From: JBATTK01 sp049670505
GTDB taxonomy: Bacteria; Bacteroidota; Bacteroidia; Flavobacteriales; Flavobacteriaceae
Direction: 5' to 3'
Assembly: GCA_049670505.1 (NCBI GenBank)
Contig: JBATTK010000013.1
Coordinates: 1 to 64,000 of the forward strand
DNA length: 64,000 nucleotides
Both the position numbers and the translations under genes were made by a program. Position 1 is the first letter of the stretch; each line of letters starts with the position of its first letter. Under the pieces are notes generated by a model. It worked only from the letters and a program-made list of their open reading frames with translations. It was not told the DNA's origin and made no database searches. Below, piece after piece: positions 50,948 through 58,851 of the stretch.

Positions 50948-50955
50948 CAAAAATA
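50948..50955 (-). promoter_or_regulatory. minus-strand -7 box
   Basis: Minus-strand TATTTTTG fits TAnnTTTG; no good -33 element is seen at normal spacing. Confidence 0.35.
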
Positions 50956-51139
50956 CTTAATGTTTAATGAAATAAAAAATAAATTAAACAAAAAATATGT
51001 TAATGTTTTAACCGGTAGCTTTTGGCGCGTACATTAAGGAACTCTTCTAGAATTATTCTTTCCCGCTTTCTGGCAGGTAGATCGCACTCTATTGAAACTA
51101 AAGTTTGGTTGCAAACAACAACTCCAGACAAGTTCAAGG

Positions 51140-51182
51140 TGTCAGTTTGTCATTTCAACACATATTGGTATTTTTTTTGACA
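51140..51182 (+). promoter_or_regulatory. htpG promoter region with TGTCA repeats and a -24/-12-like element
   Basis: TGTCA-N3-TGTCA (51140-51152) precedes TTGGTATTTTTTTTGACA (51165-51182). The GG and the GA are 12 bases apart as in sigma-54 promoters, although the -12 reads GA not GC. The ATG follows 32 bases later. Confidence 0.4.
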
Positions 51183-51214
51183 TTAGGATAAAGAACAATA
51201 AAATCTTTTAACAT

Positions 51215-53101
51215 ATGGCGACAGGAAAAATTAATGTTTCCGTTGAAAACATATTTCCACTTATTAAAAAATTCTTGTATAGTGATCATGAAATATTTCT
51301 TCGGGAGCTCATATCCAATGCTACGGATGCAACCCTTAAATTAAAACACATTACTTCCATAGGAGAAGCCAAAGTGGATTATGGGAACCCCATAATCGAA
51401 GTAAAAGTCGATAAGGAAGCGAAAAAAATCCATATCATCGATCAAGGTATCGGGATGACGGAGGAAGAAGTAAAAAAGTATATCAACGAAGTTGCTTTTT
51501 CCGGTGCAGAGGAATTTTTGAACAAATATGAGGATGGTGCCAAGGAGTCCGGAATTATAGGACATTTTGGACTTGGTTTCTATTCAGCCTTTATGGTTGC
51601 GGAAAAGGTCGAAATCATCACCAAAAGCTATACCGATGAACCTGCGGCCCATTGGTCTTGTGATGGATCTCCAAAATTCACCTTAAAGAAAGGAAAGAAA
51701 GAAGAGAGGGGTACAGAGATTATCCTACATATCGCCGAGGATTCTACCGAGTTTTTAGAAGAGAACAGAATCAGTGAACTCTTAAGCAAGTATAATAAGT
51801 TTATGCCTATACCTATAAGGTTCGGTACAAAGACAGAAACATTGCCCAAACCGGAAGGTGCCAAGGAAGATGAACCTGCGCCTACACAAGAGGTAGATAA
51901 TATTATAAACAATCCTAACCCGGCGTGGACCAAGCAGCCAACGGACTTAGAGGATGAAGATTATAAGGGGTTTTATAGGGAGTTATATCCCATGCAGTTC
52001 GAGGAACCACTGTTTCATATCCATTTGAATGTGGACTATCCTTTTAACCTGACCGGAATTCTTTATTTCCCTAAACTAACGAACGACCTTAACATTCAAA
52101 AAGATCGTATACAACTCTATCAGAATCAGGTTTTTGTGACGGATAATGTGGAAGGCATCGTTCCCGAATTTTTAACGATGTTAAGAGGGGTCATAGATTC
52201 TCCGGATATTCCATTGAATGTTTCCAGATCGTATTTGCAGGCCGATGGTGCCGTAAAGAAAATATCATCCTATATTACAAGAAAAGTCGCCGATAAATTG
52301 ACTTCTCTTTTCAAGAATAATCGGGAAGATTTTGAAGCTAAATGGAACGATATTAAAATAGTGATAGAATATGGGATGCTTTCCGAGGATAAGTTCTTTG
52401 AAAAAGCTGACAAATTTGCACTTTACCCAACGGTAGATGGCACATACTACACTTTTGAGGAATTACAAGAGAAAATAAAGGATACCCAGACCGATACCGA
52501 TGATAAGCTAGTTGTCCTTTATGCCTCCGATGCCGAAGCTCAGCACAGTTATATTGAGGCGGCAAAGGCCAAAGGATATGAGGTACTGTTATTGAATTCA
52601 CCTATTATATCGCACCTAATGCAAAAATTGGAAACCTCCAAGGAGAAGTTATCCTTTGCAAGGGTAGATGCCGACCATTTGGACAACCTTATAAAAAAAG
52701 AAGACACCCAGATTTCAAAATTATCCGACGAGGAGAAAGAGGGCTTAAAGGCTAATTTGGAAGAAGTCATCAAGGATAAGGGATATACCATACAATTGGA
52801 AGCCATGGACAGTAATGCCTCTCCTTTTATTATTACCGAACCCGAATTTATGAGGCGTATGAAGGAAATGCAACAGACCGGTGGCGGCGGTATGTTCGGA
52901 ATGGGTAATATGCCGGAGATGTACAACCTCATCGTAAATACCAACCATGAATTGGTAGGAGAGATCCTGAGCACCAAGACTGCAAAGAAACGGGAACGCT
53001 TGATTAATCAATCGCTAGATCTGGCACGTTTGTCCAAAGGCTTACTGAAGGGTGAAGCGCTTACGGAATTTATTAAACGTAGCTACGAAATGGTGAAATA
53101 A
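51215..53101 (+). CDS. htpG: Hsp90-family chaperone HtpG
   Basis: A 628-residue HtpG. The ATP-binding domain shows ELISNATDATLKL (E-x2-SNA-x-DA type), HIIDQGIGMTEEEV, and GHFGLGFYSAFMV. The middle domain has the ATP-contacting Arg in LNVSRSYLQ. The charged linker is short. The C-terminal dimer part ends normally. It helps late folding and stress recovery. It is transcribed alone, with a terminator at 53126. Confidence 0.97.
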   Translation: MATGKINVSVENIFPLIKKFLYSDHEIFLRELISNATDATLKLKHITSIGEAKVDYGNPIIEVKVDKEAKKIHIIDQGIGMTEEEVKKYINEVAFSGAEEFLNKYEDGAKESGIIGHFGLGFYSAFMVAEKVEIITKSYTDEPAAHWSCDGSPKFTLKKGKKEERGTEIILHIAEDSTEFLEENRISELLSKYNKFMPIPIRFGTKTETLPKPEGAKEDEPAPTQEVDNIINNPNPAWTKQPTDLEDEDYKGFYRELYPMQFEEPLFHIHLNVDYPFNLTGILYFPKLTNDLNIQKDRIQLYQNQVFVTDNVEGIVPEFLTMLRGVIDSPDIPLNVSRSYLQADGAVKKISSYITRKVADKLTSLFKNNREDFEAKWNDIKIVIEYGMLSEDKFFEKADKFALYPTVDGTYYTFEELQEKIKDTQTDTDDKLVVLYASDAEAQHSYIEAAKAKGYEVLLLNSPIISHLMQKLETSKEKLSFARVDADHLDNLIKKEDTQISKLSDEEKEGLKANLEEVIKDKGYTIQLEAMDSNASPFIITEPEFMRRMKEMQQTGGGGMFGMGNMPEMYNLIVNTNHELVGEILSTKTAKKRERLINQSLDLARLSKGLLKGEALTEFIKRSYEMVK

Positions 53102-53125
53102 GTTAATCGGTATACTATTTTAAAT

Positions 53126-53160
53126 AAAAGGGGTCGGCTTTTCAGCTTGCCCCTTTTGTT
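53126..53160 (+). terminator. terminator of htpG
   Basis: AAAAGGGG (53126-53133) / CCCCTTTT (53150-53157) with an inner GGC/GCT pairing and a T tail. Confidence 0.8.
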
Positions 53161-53372
53161 ATTATACCTGTTTTGTACACTATCCTCGTTCTTTGAACAA
53201 CAAAATGGCATGTGCTATTTTTGGAGTTGTTTTTCGGGTAAAAAAAGCATCTGTTAGTATTTCCAAACGCATCTTGACACCTCCTCTTCCATTTCGATTA
53301 ATGTATTAGGTATATGGGTCTGCTTATCCTTGACGATGGAACAGTTTCACCGCTGATAAAAAAGAGATCGGA

Positions 53373-53789
53373 TCAATCCAAAATATAACGCTTATTCAAA
53401 TAGTGCTTTAAAATAAACACCTGAATACAAACGAAAAATGTTAGTCCCAAGATGGCATAGGCAAAGGTATGGTACACCTCCATGTTTAGCCATCTTTCAA
53501 GAAAATCGGTGTTAATAAACTTGTCCCATTGTATCTGGGGTATACCTGTAATCTCCATTTGATGTTTTCCAAAAATCAAATAGGAAAAAACTCCAAGTAC
53601 GAAAACCGACAGGAGCAACCAGTTTGATCTGGAAATTAAGGGCCTATAGGTGGTAACCGCCGAACCAACAGTTTCTTTAATCCTGGAAATGACAGTACCC
53701 GTAAAATCAACGGAAGGCTGTTCCAATCCGATTTCCTTAACCGTTTTTTTTACTAAAATATCCAATTCCCTTTCGTTATTTTTTTCCAT
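53373..53789 (-). CDS. membrane protein, probable anti-sigma partner
   Basis: About 138 residues from the ATG at 53789 (an ATG three codons earlier is in frame). Residues 1-45 are polar, then two membrane helices follow (WLLLSVFVLGVFSYLIFG near 60-78 and FAYAILGLTFFVCIQVFIL near 110-128). No zinc-finger or RskA signature is seen. It overlaps the sigma gene end by about 14 bases, so translation is coupled. By position it is the likely sigma regulator, but this is inference. Confidence 0.6.
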   Translation of the reverse strand: MEKNNERELDILVKKTVKEIGLEQPSVDFTGTVISRIKETVGSAVTTYRPLISRSNWLLLSVFVLGVFSYLIFGKHQMEITGIPQIQWDKFINTDFLERWLNMEVYHTFAYAILGLTFFVCIQVFILKHYLNKRYILD

Positions 53790-54360
53790 AACCTTCAATA
53801 ATTTCAGGTTCTAATCTATCCTTTAAAATCTTTGCCAAACGCTTTCTAGTTCGGAACAGACGTACTTTAACCGTATTTGCGCTTAAGTTCATAATTGCGG
53901 CTATCTCGCTTAAAGATAGTTCTTCATAATAATGTAACGTAATTAAAAAACTATCATCCCCGGATAATTCCTTCATGGCCTCTTTTATCGTATTCCTGCG
54001 ATCTTTCCGTTCCAATCCGGCCAAGGTGTTCTCAATAGCTACAACATAGCGTTCCGCAACCTTATCAATAGTTGTTGTTTCCAAACTTCTGCTTTGTTTC
54101 TTTACATAGTCCAAACTTCGATTATAGGCTATTTTATAGATCCAAGTCGAAAATTTTGAATCGCCCTTAAAGCTATGCAACCCCTTGTATACTTTTAAAA
54201 AAGTATCCTGCGCCACTTCTTCGGCCTCCTCCTTATTTTTTACCATTCGCAATGCCAGCGTATATACCATATGCTTATACCGATCTATCAGGAAAGCATA
54301 CGCCTTGGTATCCCCCGCTATGGTCCTGTCAATATAGTGTTGGTCTTTTTGAAGGCTCAT
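53776..54360 (-). CDS. ECF sigma-70 factor (RpoE-like)
   Basis: A 194-residue ECF sigma factor. Region 2 is AFLIDRYKHMVYTLALRMVKNKEEAEEVAQDTFLKVYKG and FSTWIYKIAYNRSLDYVKK. Region 4 is LITLHYYEELSLSEIAAIMNLSANTVKVRLFRTRKRL. Its own promoter has TGTAAC-N18-GTCTTA, which fits self-activation. The next gene overlaps it and is a membrane protein. Confidence 0.93.
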   Translation of the reverse strand: MSLQKDQHYIDRTIAGDTKAYAFLIDRYKHMVYTLALRMVKNKEEAEEVAQDTFLKVYKGLHSFKGDSKFSTWIYKIAYNRSLDYVKKQSRSLETTTIDKVAERYVVAIENTLAGLERKDRRNTIKEAMKELSGDDSFLITLHYYEELSLSEIAAIMNLSANTVKVRLFRTRKRLAKILKDRLEPEIIEGYGKK

Positions 54361-54368
54361 CTGCTGTA

Positions 54369-54400
54369 TAAGACACCTATTTGATTGCCCCGGTTACACA
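54369..54400 (-). promoter_or_regulatory. ECF promoter of the sigma gene (TGTAAC-N18-GTCTTA)
   Basis: Minus-strand TGTGTAAC, then 18 bases, then GTCTTA (54374-54369). The start codon at 54360 is 8 bases past the -10, so the mRNA is nearly leaderless. Confidence 0.6.
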
Positions 54401-54420
54401 ATTTAAAAAAAATAATGGTT

Positions 54421-54452
54421 TGTGTAACCGTAAAGGAAAAACGATCGTCATA
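54421..54452 (+). promoter_or_regulatory. ECF promoter of the DUF6249 gene (TGTAAC-N18-GTCATA)
   Basis: TTGTGTAACCG and GTCATA (54447-54452) with 18 bases between, the same as on the other strand. The ATG at 54457 is 4 bases past the -10. Confidence 0.6.
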
Positions 54453-54456
54453 CCCT

Positions 54457-54840
54457 ATGAACGAATTCATTAATCATTTAAAAATCAATAGCATGGTAGG
54501 AGCAGTATTTATTTGTTTGTTTATAGTTGTCTTTGGGGTATTCTATCTTTATTTTTCGACCAGGAACAAGGAACGTTTGGCCCTTATAGAAAAGGGTGCG
54601 GATGCCAATATTTTTGTTCGCGAAAAACGTGGGAACGCCCCTCCGATCTGGAAAGTTCTTATTTTAAACTTGGCATTATTACTTATGGGTATTGGATTGG
54701 CTATCTTTATTGCCTCTGTAATGGTGTACAATATGAATGTTGAAGAGCAAATCGCCTATCCGGGAACCATCTTTTTAATGGCCGGCACATGTTTGTTGGC
54801 TGGCTTCTTTTTGACCAAAAAGTTGGATAGGGAAGAATAA
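54457..54840 (+). CDS. DUF6249-like small membrane protein
   Basis: A 127-residue protein from the ATG at 54457; the frame is open further upstream into the promoter, but those codons are not used. Three membrane helices (residues 13-31, about 68-90 and 100-120) flank a cytoplasmic patch, RNKERLALIEKGADANIFV. The ERLALIEKG stretch is typical of DUF6249-type proteins, which occur near ECF sigma genes in flavobacteria. Function unknown. It shares a divergent control region with the sigma gene. Confidence 0.8.
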   Translation: MNEFINHLKINSMVGAVFICLFIVVFGVFYLYFSTRNKERLALIEKGADANIFVREKRGNAPPIWKVLILNLALLLMGIGLAIFIASVMVYNMNVEEQIAYPGTIFLMAGTCLLAGFFLTKKLDREE

Positions 54841-54862
54841 TCTTCATTGTATTCTTGGTAAG

Positions 54863-54894
54863 ACAAAAAGACGCCATGATAGGCTGTCTTTTTG
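54863..54894. terminator. bidirectional terminator
   Basis: ACAAAAAGAC (54863-54872) / GTCTTTTTGT (54885-54894); T runs on both strands. It follows the DUF6249 stop by 22 bases. Confidence 0.75.
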
Positions 54895-54907
54895 TTTGCA
54901 TTTGTCT

Positions 54908-54941
54908 ATATCCTAAATTGATTTTGTACTAAGAAATGGAC
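54908..54941. repeat. imperfect direct repeat, left copy
   Basis: It matches 29 of 34 bases at 55543-55576, where the right half codes for the last residues of the dehalogenase. Confidence 0.65.
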
Positions 54942-55214
54942 TTACCGTTGGACAACCGTATAACTAGAAGCTGGAAGTTGGAAACGATAGGACTGTGGGC
55001 GATCGTCACCGCCTGCCGAAGACTATCTTTCCAAAGACCAAAGACAAAGGATAAAAGACAAAAAATCGGAAACTGAATACGATTACTAAATGCCGACTAC
55101 TGACTACCGAAAACCATCCTTTCAAAAATCCAAAAGCAAAGGAAAAAAGATAAAAGACCCGAATCCATCACCCGTTACGCATACCCTTCCGGCTCTTGGC
55201 CGTGCCAAGACCCA

Positions 55215-55236
55215 CCTTCCCTTGACCAAGGGAAGG
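55215..55236. repeat. hairpin CCTTCCCTT-GACC-AAGGGAAGG
   Basis: Perfect 9-bp stem with a 4-nt loop and no T tail. A related GATCAAGGGAAGG occurs near 31180. Confidence 0.55.
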
Positions 55237-55407
55237 AGCTAAAATTCATGTTCCCAATGGAGTTTTTGGCGAGATGAGTGATATACAAATCAACTTATTC
55301 CAGCCCAACACCTTAAACTTTGAAACCAGAAACTAGAAACAATACCACCGCCGACCGTCACTGCCTCCTGACTACTGAATACGGAATACTAGATACTGGA
55401 ATGTCAT

Positions 55408-55485
55408 TTCGATACGATTTTCAATGCGAAAATCACTCAATGACCATACTTTGGTGCCTGAGTGATCACCAAAGATCGTATCGAA
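55408..55485. repeat. 78-nt palindromic element with two inner hairpins
   Basis: Outer stem TTCGATACGAT (55408-55418) / ATCGTATCGAA (55475-55485). Inside are TTTTC/GAAAA around 55418-55432 and CTTTGGTG/CACCAAAG (55449-55473). The shape is like a small cloverleaf. Confidence 0.65.
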
Positions 55486-55542
55486 GGCAGATGGTGAAAC
55501 ACCAAATAGTTTCTTAGGAACTACCTGTCCTGCAATATGTCA

Positions 55543-55576
55543 ACATCCTAAATCGATTTTATTCTAAGAAATGGCC
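55543..55576. repeat. imperfect direct repeat, right copy
   Basis: See 54908-54941. It overlaps the last codons and stop of the dehalogenase gene. Confidence 0.65.
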
Positions 55577-56460
55577 CGAATAAAACCGATGATAAGATGA
55601 GACAGTTCCGCCCCTTTTTCTTCTTGGATAAAATGGCCCGCATCTTTGATGATTTGATGGGCTTGCCCTTTAGCCCCCGGCACCTTTGCCTGAAAGAAAA
55701 GGTCCCCTCCCTTCATAATAGGGTCAGAGTCGCCAAAGAGCGTCAAAAAAGGCTTTTCCCACTTCTCCAGTATCTCCCACGCTGCATCACAAGCCGGAAT
55801 AGCATTATAAGGATCTTCCCCATCAAAAGGAACCAGTTTGGGAAAAACACGTGCTCCGGCTTTATAGGAATCATCTGGAAAAGGAGCATCGTATGCCGCA
55901 ATTACCTCATCGGACAAATTGGAGACGGTACCCAATTGCAAAACTCCTCCTGAGGAGAAGTGAGGAGTGTTTTGGGAAAAATAGCGCCACTTTTTAAACG
56001 CCTCATTGGCATACACGCCAGTTCTGGGTAAAAAGGTATTGGAAACGACAATACTGTTAAACAGCGATTCTTCTTCAGCTGCTATCCGCAAACCTGTTAA
56101 TCCGCCCCAATCCTGACAGAATAGATGGATGCTTTTAAGTTCTAGCTTGGAAAGCAGTGTTTTTAACCAATCTACGTGCTTCTGGTAACTATAATCCTCT
56201 TGATTATCCGGCTTATCGGACTTGCCGAAACCTATCAGGTCAGGGGCTATAGTGCGGAATCCCGCATCGACTAGAATAGGAATCATTTTCCGATACAGGT
56301 AAGACCAACTTGGTTCCCCATGTAAGAGAAGGATTACCGGTCCGCTTCCCTCATCTACAAAATGCATGCGGAGTCCGGGCTGAACCTCACAATAATTCGG
56401 CACAAAAGGATAATCCGTTAATCCTTCAAAACGGGAGTCCGGAGTAGTCAAAATGTTCAT
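55564..56460 (-). CDS. haloalkane dehalogenase-like hydrolase (HLD-I type)
   Basis: A 298-residue alpha/beta hydrolase from ATG 56460, which overlaps the upstream stop (TAATG). The oxyanion motif is H47-G-E-P-S-W52, as in HLD-I enzymes. The nucleophile is D117 in CQDWGG with W118 as one halide ligand; the cap has KKWRYFSQNTP, the likely second Trp. The acid is in FGDSDPIM and the base in DAGHFIQE. HLDs cleave C-halogen bonds by an ester intermediate. A dehalogenase is a strong call; an epoxide hydrolase or other esterase is possible. Confidence 0.87.
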   Translation of the reverse strand: MNILTTPDSRFEGLTDYPFVPNYCEVQPGLRMHFVDEGSGPVILLLHGEPSWSYLYRKMIPILVDAGFRTIAPDLIGFGKSDKPDNQEDYSYQKHVDWLKTLLSKLELKSIHLFCQDWGGLTGLRIAAEEESLFNSIVVSNTFLPRTGVYANEAFKKWRYFSQNTPHFSSGGVLQLGTVSNLSDEVIAAYDAPFPDDSYKAGARVFPKLVPFDGEDPYNAIPACDAAWEILEKWEKPFLTLFGDSDPIMKGGDLFFQAKVPGAKGQAHQIIKDAGHFIQEEKGAELSHLIIGFIRAIS

Positions 56461-57539
56461 TATTCTTGGTTTATTGTTACAATATATCCTTTGGAAGGAT
56501 TCACCTTTCCATTCAACATGCCCATATAAAGTTCTTTTAAATCTTTGTGCGATGTTATAAATACCAACGCTATCCATTTAGATAGCCGCTTTGTAAATTC
56601 TGCCTGGGCCTGGTTGATACGTTTATTTGCCTCGTCCGGTCCTAAATCGGCATATAATTTTTGAGCATGATCGGGCGCAAAGAAAAACTTGGAATTGGGA
56701 ATTTCTTTCATTGACCCAGCAGATTTCCAATCCGCCAGACCTATTAAGGAAGTAAACTTGAGTTTATCCTTTAACAAGTTTCCTAAATTGTGTAACAAAA
56801 CCGTATTCCCCGCAAGGTCTACTACTGTGGTGGCCTCAACATCAAGTTCTTCCCTTAGATCGTCATATGCGATGACCTGGTCATAAAAACCCGTGCCGCT
56901 TACAAAATTGATATTCCCTTTTGAAGTAAGGCCAATTATTTTCTTACCATGACCTCCCCTATTGGCAAATAACATATAGGCGATGCCCAGAGCTGTTTTA
57001 GAAGAGGCACTGGTCAGTACTATTTGGGAAGCGTTAAAAAACCGCTCTTCTTCCAAAAACCGATAATTCACATATGCCGTTGTAAACAAGGGTTTTATAA
57101 CGGAGTAATAGCCCTCTTTTTCTTTGGTGACCGACTTTGGAGCCTTTGCGTAATAGTTATAAAGCGGAGGAAGTTTACTTCTATGTGCCGTACCATCAAC
57201 AAAACCATGTCCTTTTGTACGGATAGGTAACACTTTTAAATATATGCCCATGGGCCAATACCCGTAGAAATGCTCACCCACCTTAATAGCCACATTATTG
57301 GACTTTACTACTTCAGCAAAACCCCAAACAGGAATAACCCCATAGGGTACTTCGGCAGGAAAGAAATTCCAATATCCCATAACATCACCTACAACGGCAT
57401 ACGTAATATTATTGGAGGTAAACGCATAACTGCCTATACGGAACAAGACCTCATTAGCCCCGAGAACCGGTGGTTCCAAGTTTTTAAAAAGGCAGTCGGC
57501 GAAATCCGACCTATTCACTAAAAAAGTACCGGTATTCAT
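56460..57539 (-). CDS. DUF2855 protein (MDR-like)
   Basis: A 359-residue protein of DUF2855. It has an MDR/GroES-like opening (FRIGSYAFTSNNITYAVVGD), a VPYGVIPVWGFAEVVKSNNVAIKVGEHFYGYWPMG stretch, and a Rossmann-like second half with QIVLTSASSKTALGIAYML. No zinc-binding residues are seen. The reaction is unknown. Its stop overlaps the dehalogenase start; it is 10 bases from the MaoC gene. Confidence 0.85.
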   Translation of the reverse strand: MNTGTFLVNRSDFADCLFKNLEPPVLGANEVLFRIGSYAFTSNNITYAVVGDVMGYWNFFPAEVPYGVIPVWGFAEVVKSNNVAIKVGEHFYGYWPMGIYLKVLPIRTKGHGFVDGTAHRSKLPPLYNYYAKAPKSVTKEKEGYYSVIKPLFTTAYVNYRFLEEERFFNASQIVLTSASSKTALGIAYMLFANRGGHGKKIIGLTSKGNINFVSGTGFYDQVIAYDDLREELDVEATTVVDLAGNTVLLHNLGNLLKDKLKFTSLIGLADWKSAGSMKEIPNSKFFFAPDHAQKLYADLGPDEANKRINQAQAEFTKRLSKWIALVFITSHKDLKELYMGMLNGKVNPSKGYIVTINQE

Positions 57540-57549
57540 AGCATCAATT

Positions 57550-58014
57550 TTATTCGAACATTAAAGATACAAACTCGGCCACACAGGCCGGCTTTTCTAT
57601 TCCTTGAATTTCTACTGTACAATTGCAGGTAATCTTAAGGCCATTATCCCCGTAATCTTCTATATGGGCAATCTTTCCCCTTAACCTTAATTTACTATCA
57701 ACGATTACCGGATGGGGAAAACGTACTTTATTCAATCCATAGTTCACCCCCATTTGCACGCTTTGCACTTCCATGACATCTCCCAACATCTTGGACAATA
57801 GGGAAACCGACATAAATCCATGTGCCACAGGAGCCTTAAAGGGCGAGTATTTCCTCGCTTTTTCCTCATCTACATGTATCCATTGAAAATCCAAGGTGGC
57901 TTCGGCAAAGGCATTGATCATTTTTTGGGTAACGGTAATCCAATCGCCCACAGGTAAGTCTTTACCTTCTTGTTCTCGGAACTCCACAAAATTTTTACAC
58001 TCCAATTTTTCCAT
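57550..58014 (-). CDS. MaoC-family hydratase
   Basis: A 154-residue hot-dog hydratase from ATG 58014 (an ATG 8 codons earlier overlaps the SDR gene). The (R)-hydratase motif is FAEATLDFQWIHVDEEKA, where D and H form the hydratase pair; PVAHGFMSVSLLSKML follows. It hydrates 2-enoyl-CoA to (R)-3-hydroxyacyl-CoA. Placed after an SDR that could oxidise that product. Confidence 0.9.
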   Translation of the reverse strand: MEKLECKNFVEFREQEGKDLPVGDWITVTQKMINAFAEATLDFQWIHVDEEKARKYSPFKAPVAHGFMSVSLLSKMLGDVMEVQSVQMGVNYGLNKVRFPHPVIVDSKLRLRGKIAHIEDYGDNGLKITCNCTVEIQGIEKPACVAEFVSLMFE

Positions 58015-58018
58015 ATCC

Positions 58019-58756
58019 CTATCTTGAAATTCCTCCATCTATGGTTAGACAGATTCCGGATACATATTGTGACTCGTCCGAGGCTAAATACAAATATCCA
58101 TAGGCAATATCCATAGGTTGCGCGGCCTTTTGCAGGGGAATTTGTTTTTTAATATTCGCTATATGCTCCGCTGGGATTTTCTCCACCATTTCCGTTAACG
58201 TAAATCCGGGTGCCAGTGCGTTTGCAGTTATTCCGTATTTTCCCAATTCCATAGTCCATGTCTTGGACATGGCAATGACTCCGGCCTTAGTAGCGGAATA
58301 ATTTGTCTGACCAAAATTTCCCCTCAATCCTACATTGGATGCCGCTGAAACAATACGGCCATAACCCGCTTCTTTCATATATGGGGCCACTGCCTGTGCA
58401 CATATGAAAACGCCCTTTAAATTGACATCGATGACCGAATCCCATTCTTCCAAACTCATCTTCATAAGCGTCTTATCGCGAGTTATTCCCGCATTATTGA
58501 TCAGGATATCTATTTTGCCATATCTGGAATGTGTATCGGCGACCGCCCTATTCACCGCTTCCTTATCGGTTACCGAAATCTTAAGAAATTCTGCCGTACC
58601 ACCATCGGCATTGATATCCTTTGCGGTTTCGACACCTTCATCCAACAGGTCCCATATCAGTACCGATGCACCTTCTTTGGCAAACAATTCCGAAACTGCC
58701 CTTCCTATACCGCGCGCACCACCGGTTACAATGGCCACTCTATTTTTTAGTCTCAT
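58019..58756 (-). CDS. short-chain dehydrogenase (FabG-like)
   Basis: A 245-residue classical SDR. The cofactor motif is TGGARGIGRAVSELF, the NNAG is seen in DILINNAGITRDKTLM, and the catalytic Ser-Tyr-Lys in SAASNVGLRGNFGQTNYSATKAG. It reduces 3-ketoacyl or oxidises (R)-3-hydroxyacyl groups. With MaoC next to it, it is likely to take part in acyl-CoA oxidation. Confidence 0.92.
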   Translation of the reverse strand: MRLKNRVAIVTGGARGIGRAVSELFAKEGASVLIWDLLDEGVETAKDINADGGTAEFLKISVTDKEAVNRAVADTHSRYGKIDILINNAGITRDKTLMKMSLEEWDSVIDVNLKGVFICAQAVAPYMKEAGYGRIVSAASNVGLRGNFGQTNYSATKAGVIAMSKTWTMELGKYGITANALAPGFTLTEMVEKIPAEHIANIKKQIPLQKAAQPMDIAYGYLYLASDESQYVSGICLTIDGGISR

Positions 58757-58851
58757 TTTCTTAAATTTTATTGTGTTTTATGTAGGATTGCCTTTTTTTA
58801 GTCTTTTTACCTTATGGTCAAAAATCACTTCGATTTTGGAAACCCTGAGGC

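Larger units (their letters stand above)
50755..51214. other. 460-base region between tetR and htpG
   Basis: It contains, in order: an 11-bp hairpin (50836-50867), the 19-nt box, a possible 17-codon frame, an inverted repeat, a minus-strand -7 box, and the htpG promoter at the right end. It is strongly AT-rich between 50,880 and 51,010. Confidence 0.7.
54841..55563. other. 723-base repeat-rich region, no genes
   Basis: Contents in order: a bidirectional terminator (54863-54894), an imperfect direct repeat (54908-54941), degenerate heptads (54960-55400), a 9-bp hairpin (55215-55236), a palindromic element (55408-55485) and the second direct repeat (55543-55576). No credible gene is present. 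Confidence 0.75.

Noticed and set aside
51060..51100. CIRCE operator upstream of htpG
   Set aside because: Only a GCACTC fragment is present; the inverted partner is missing.
55320..55517. Small open frame in the repeat region
   Set aside because: It runs through degenerate heptads and the palindromic element; no homology-like features.
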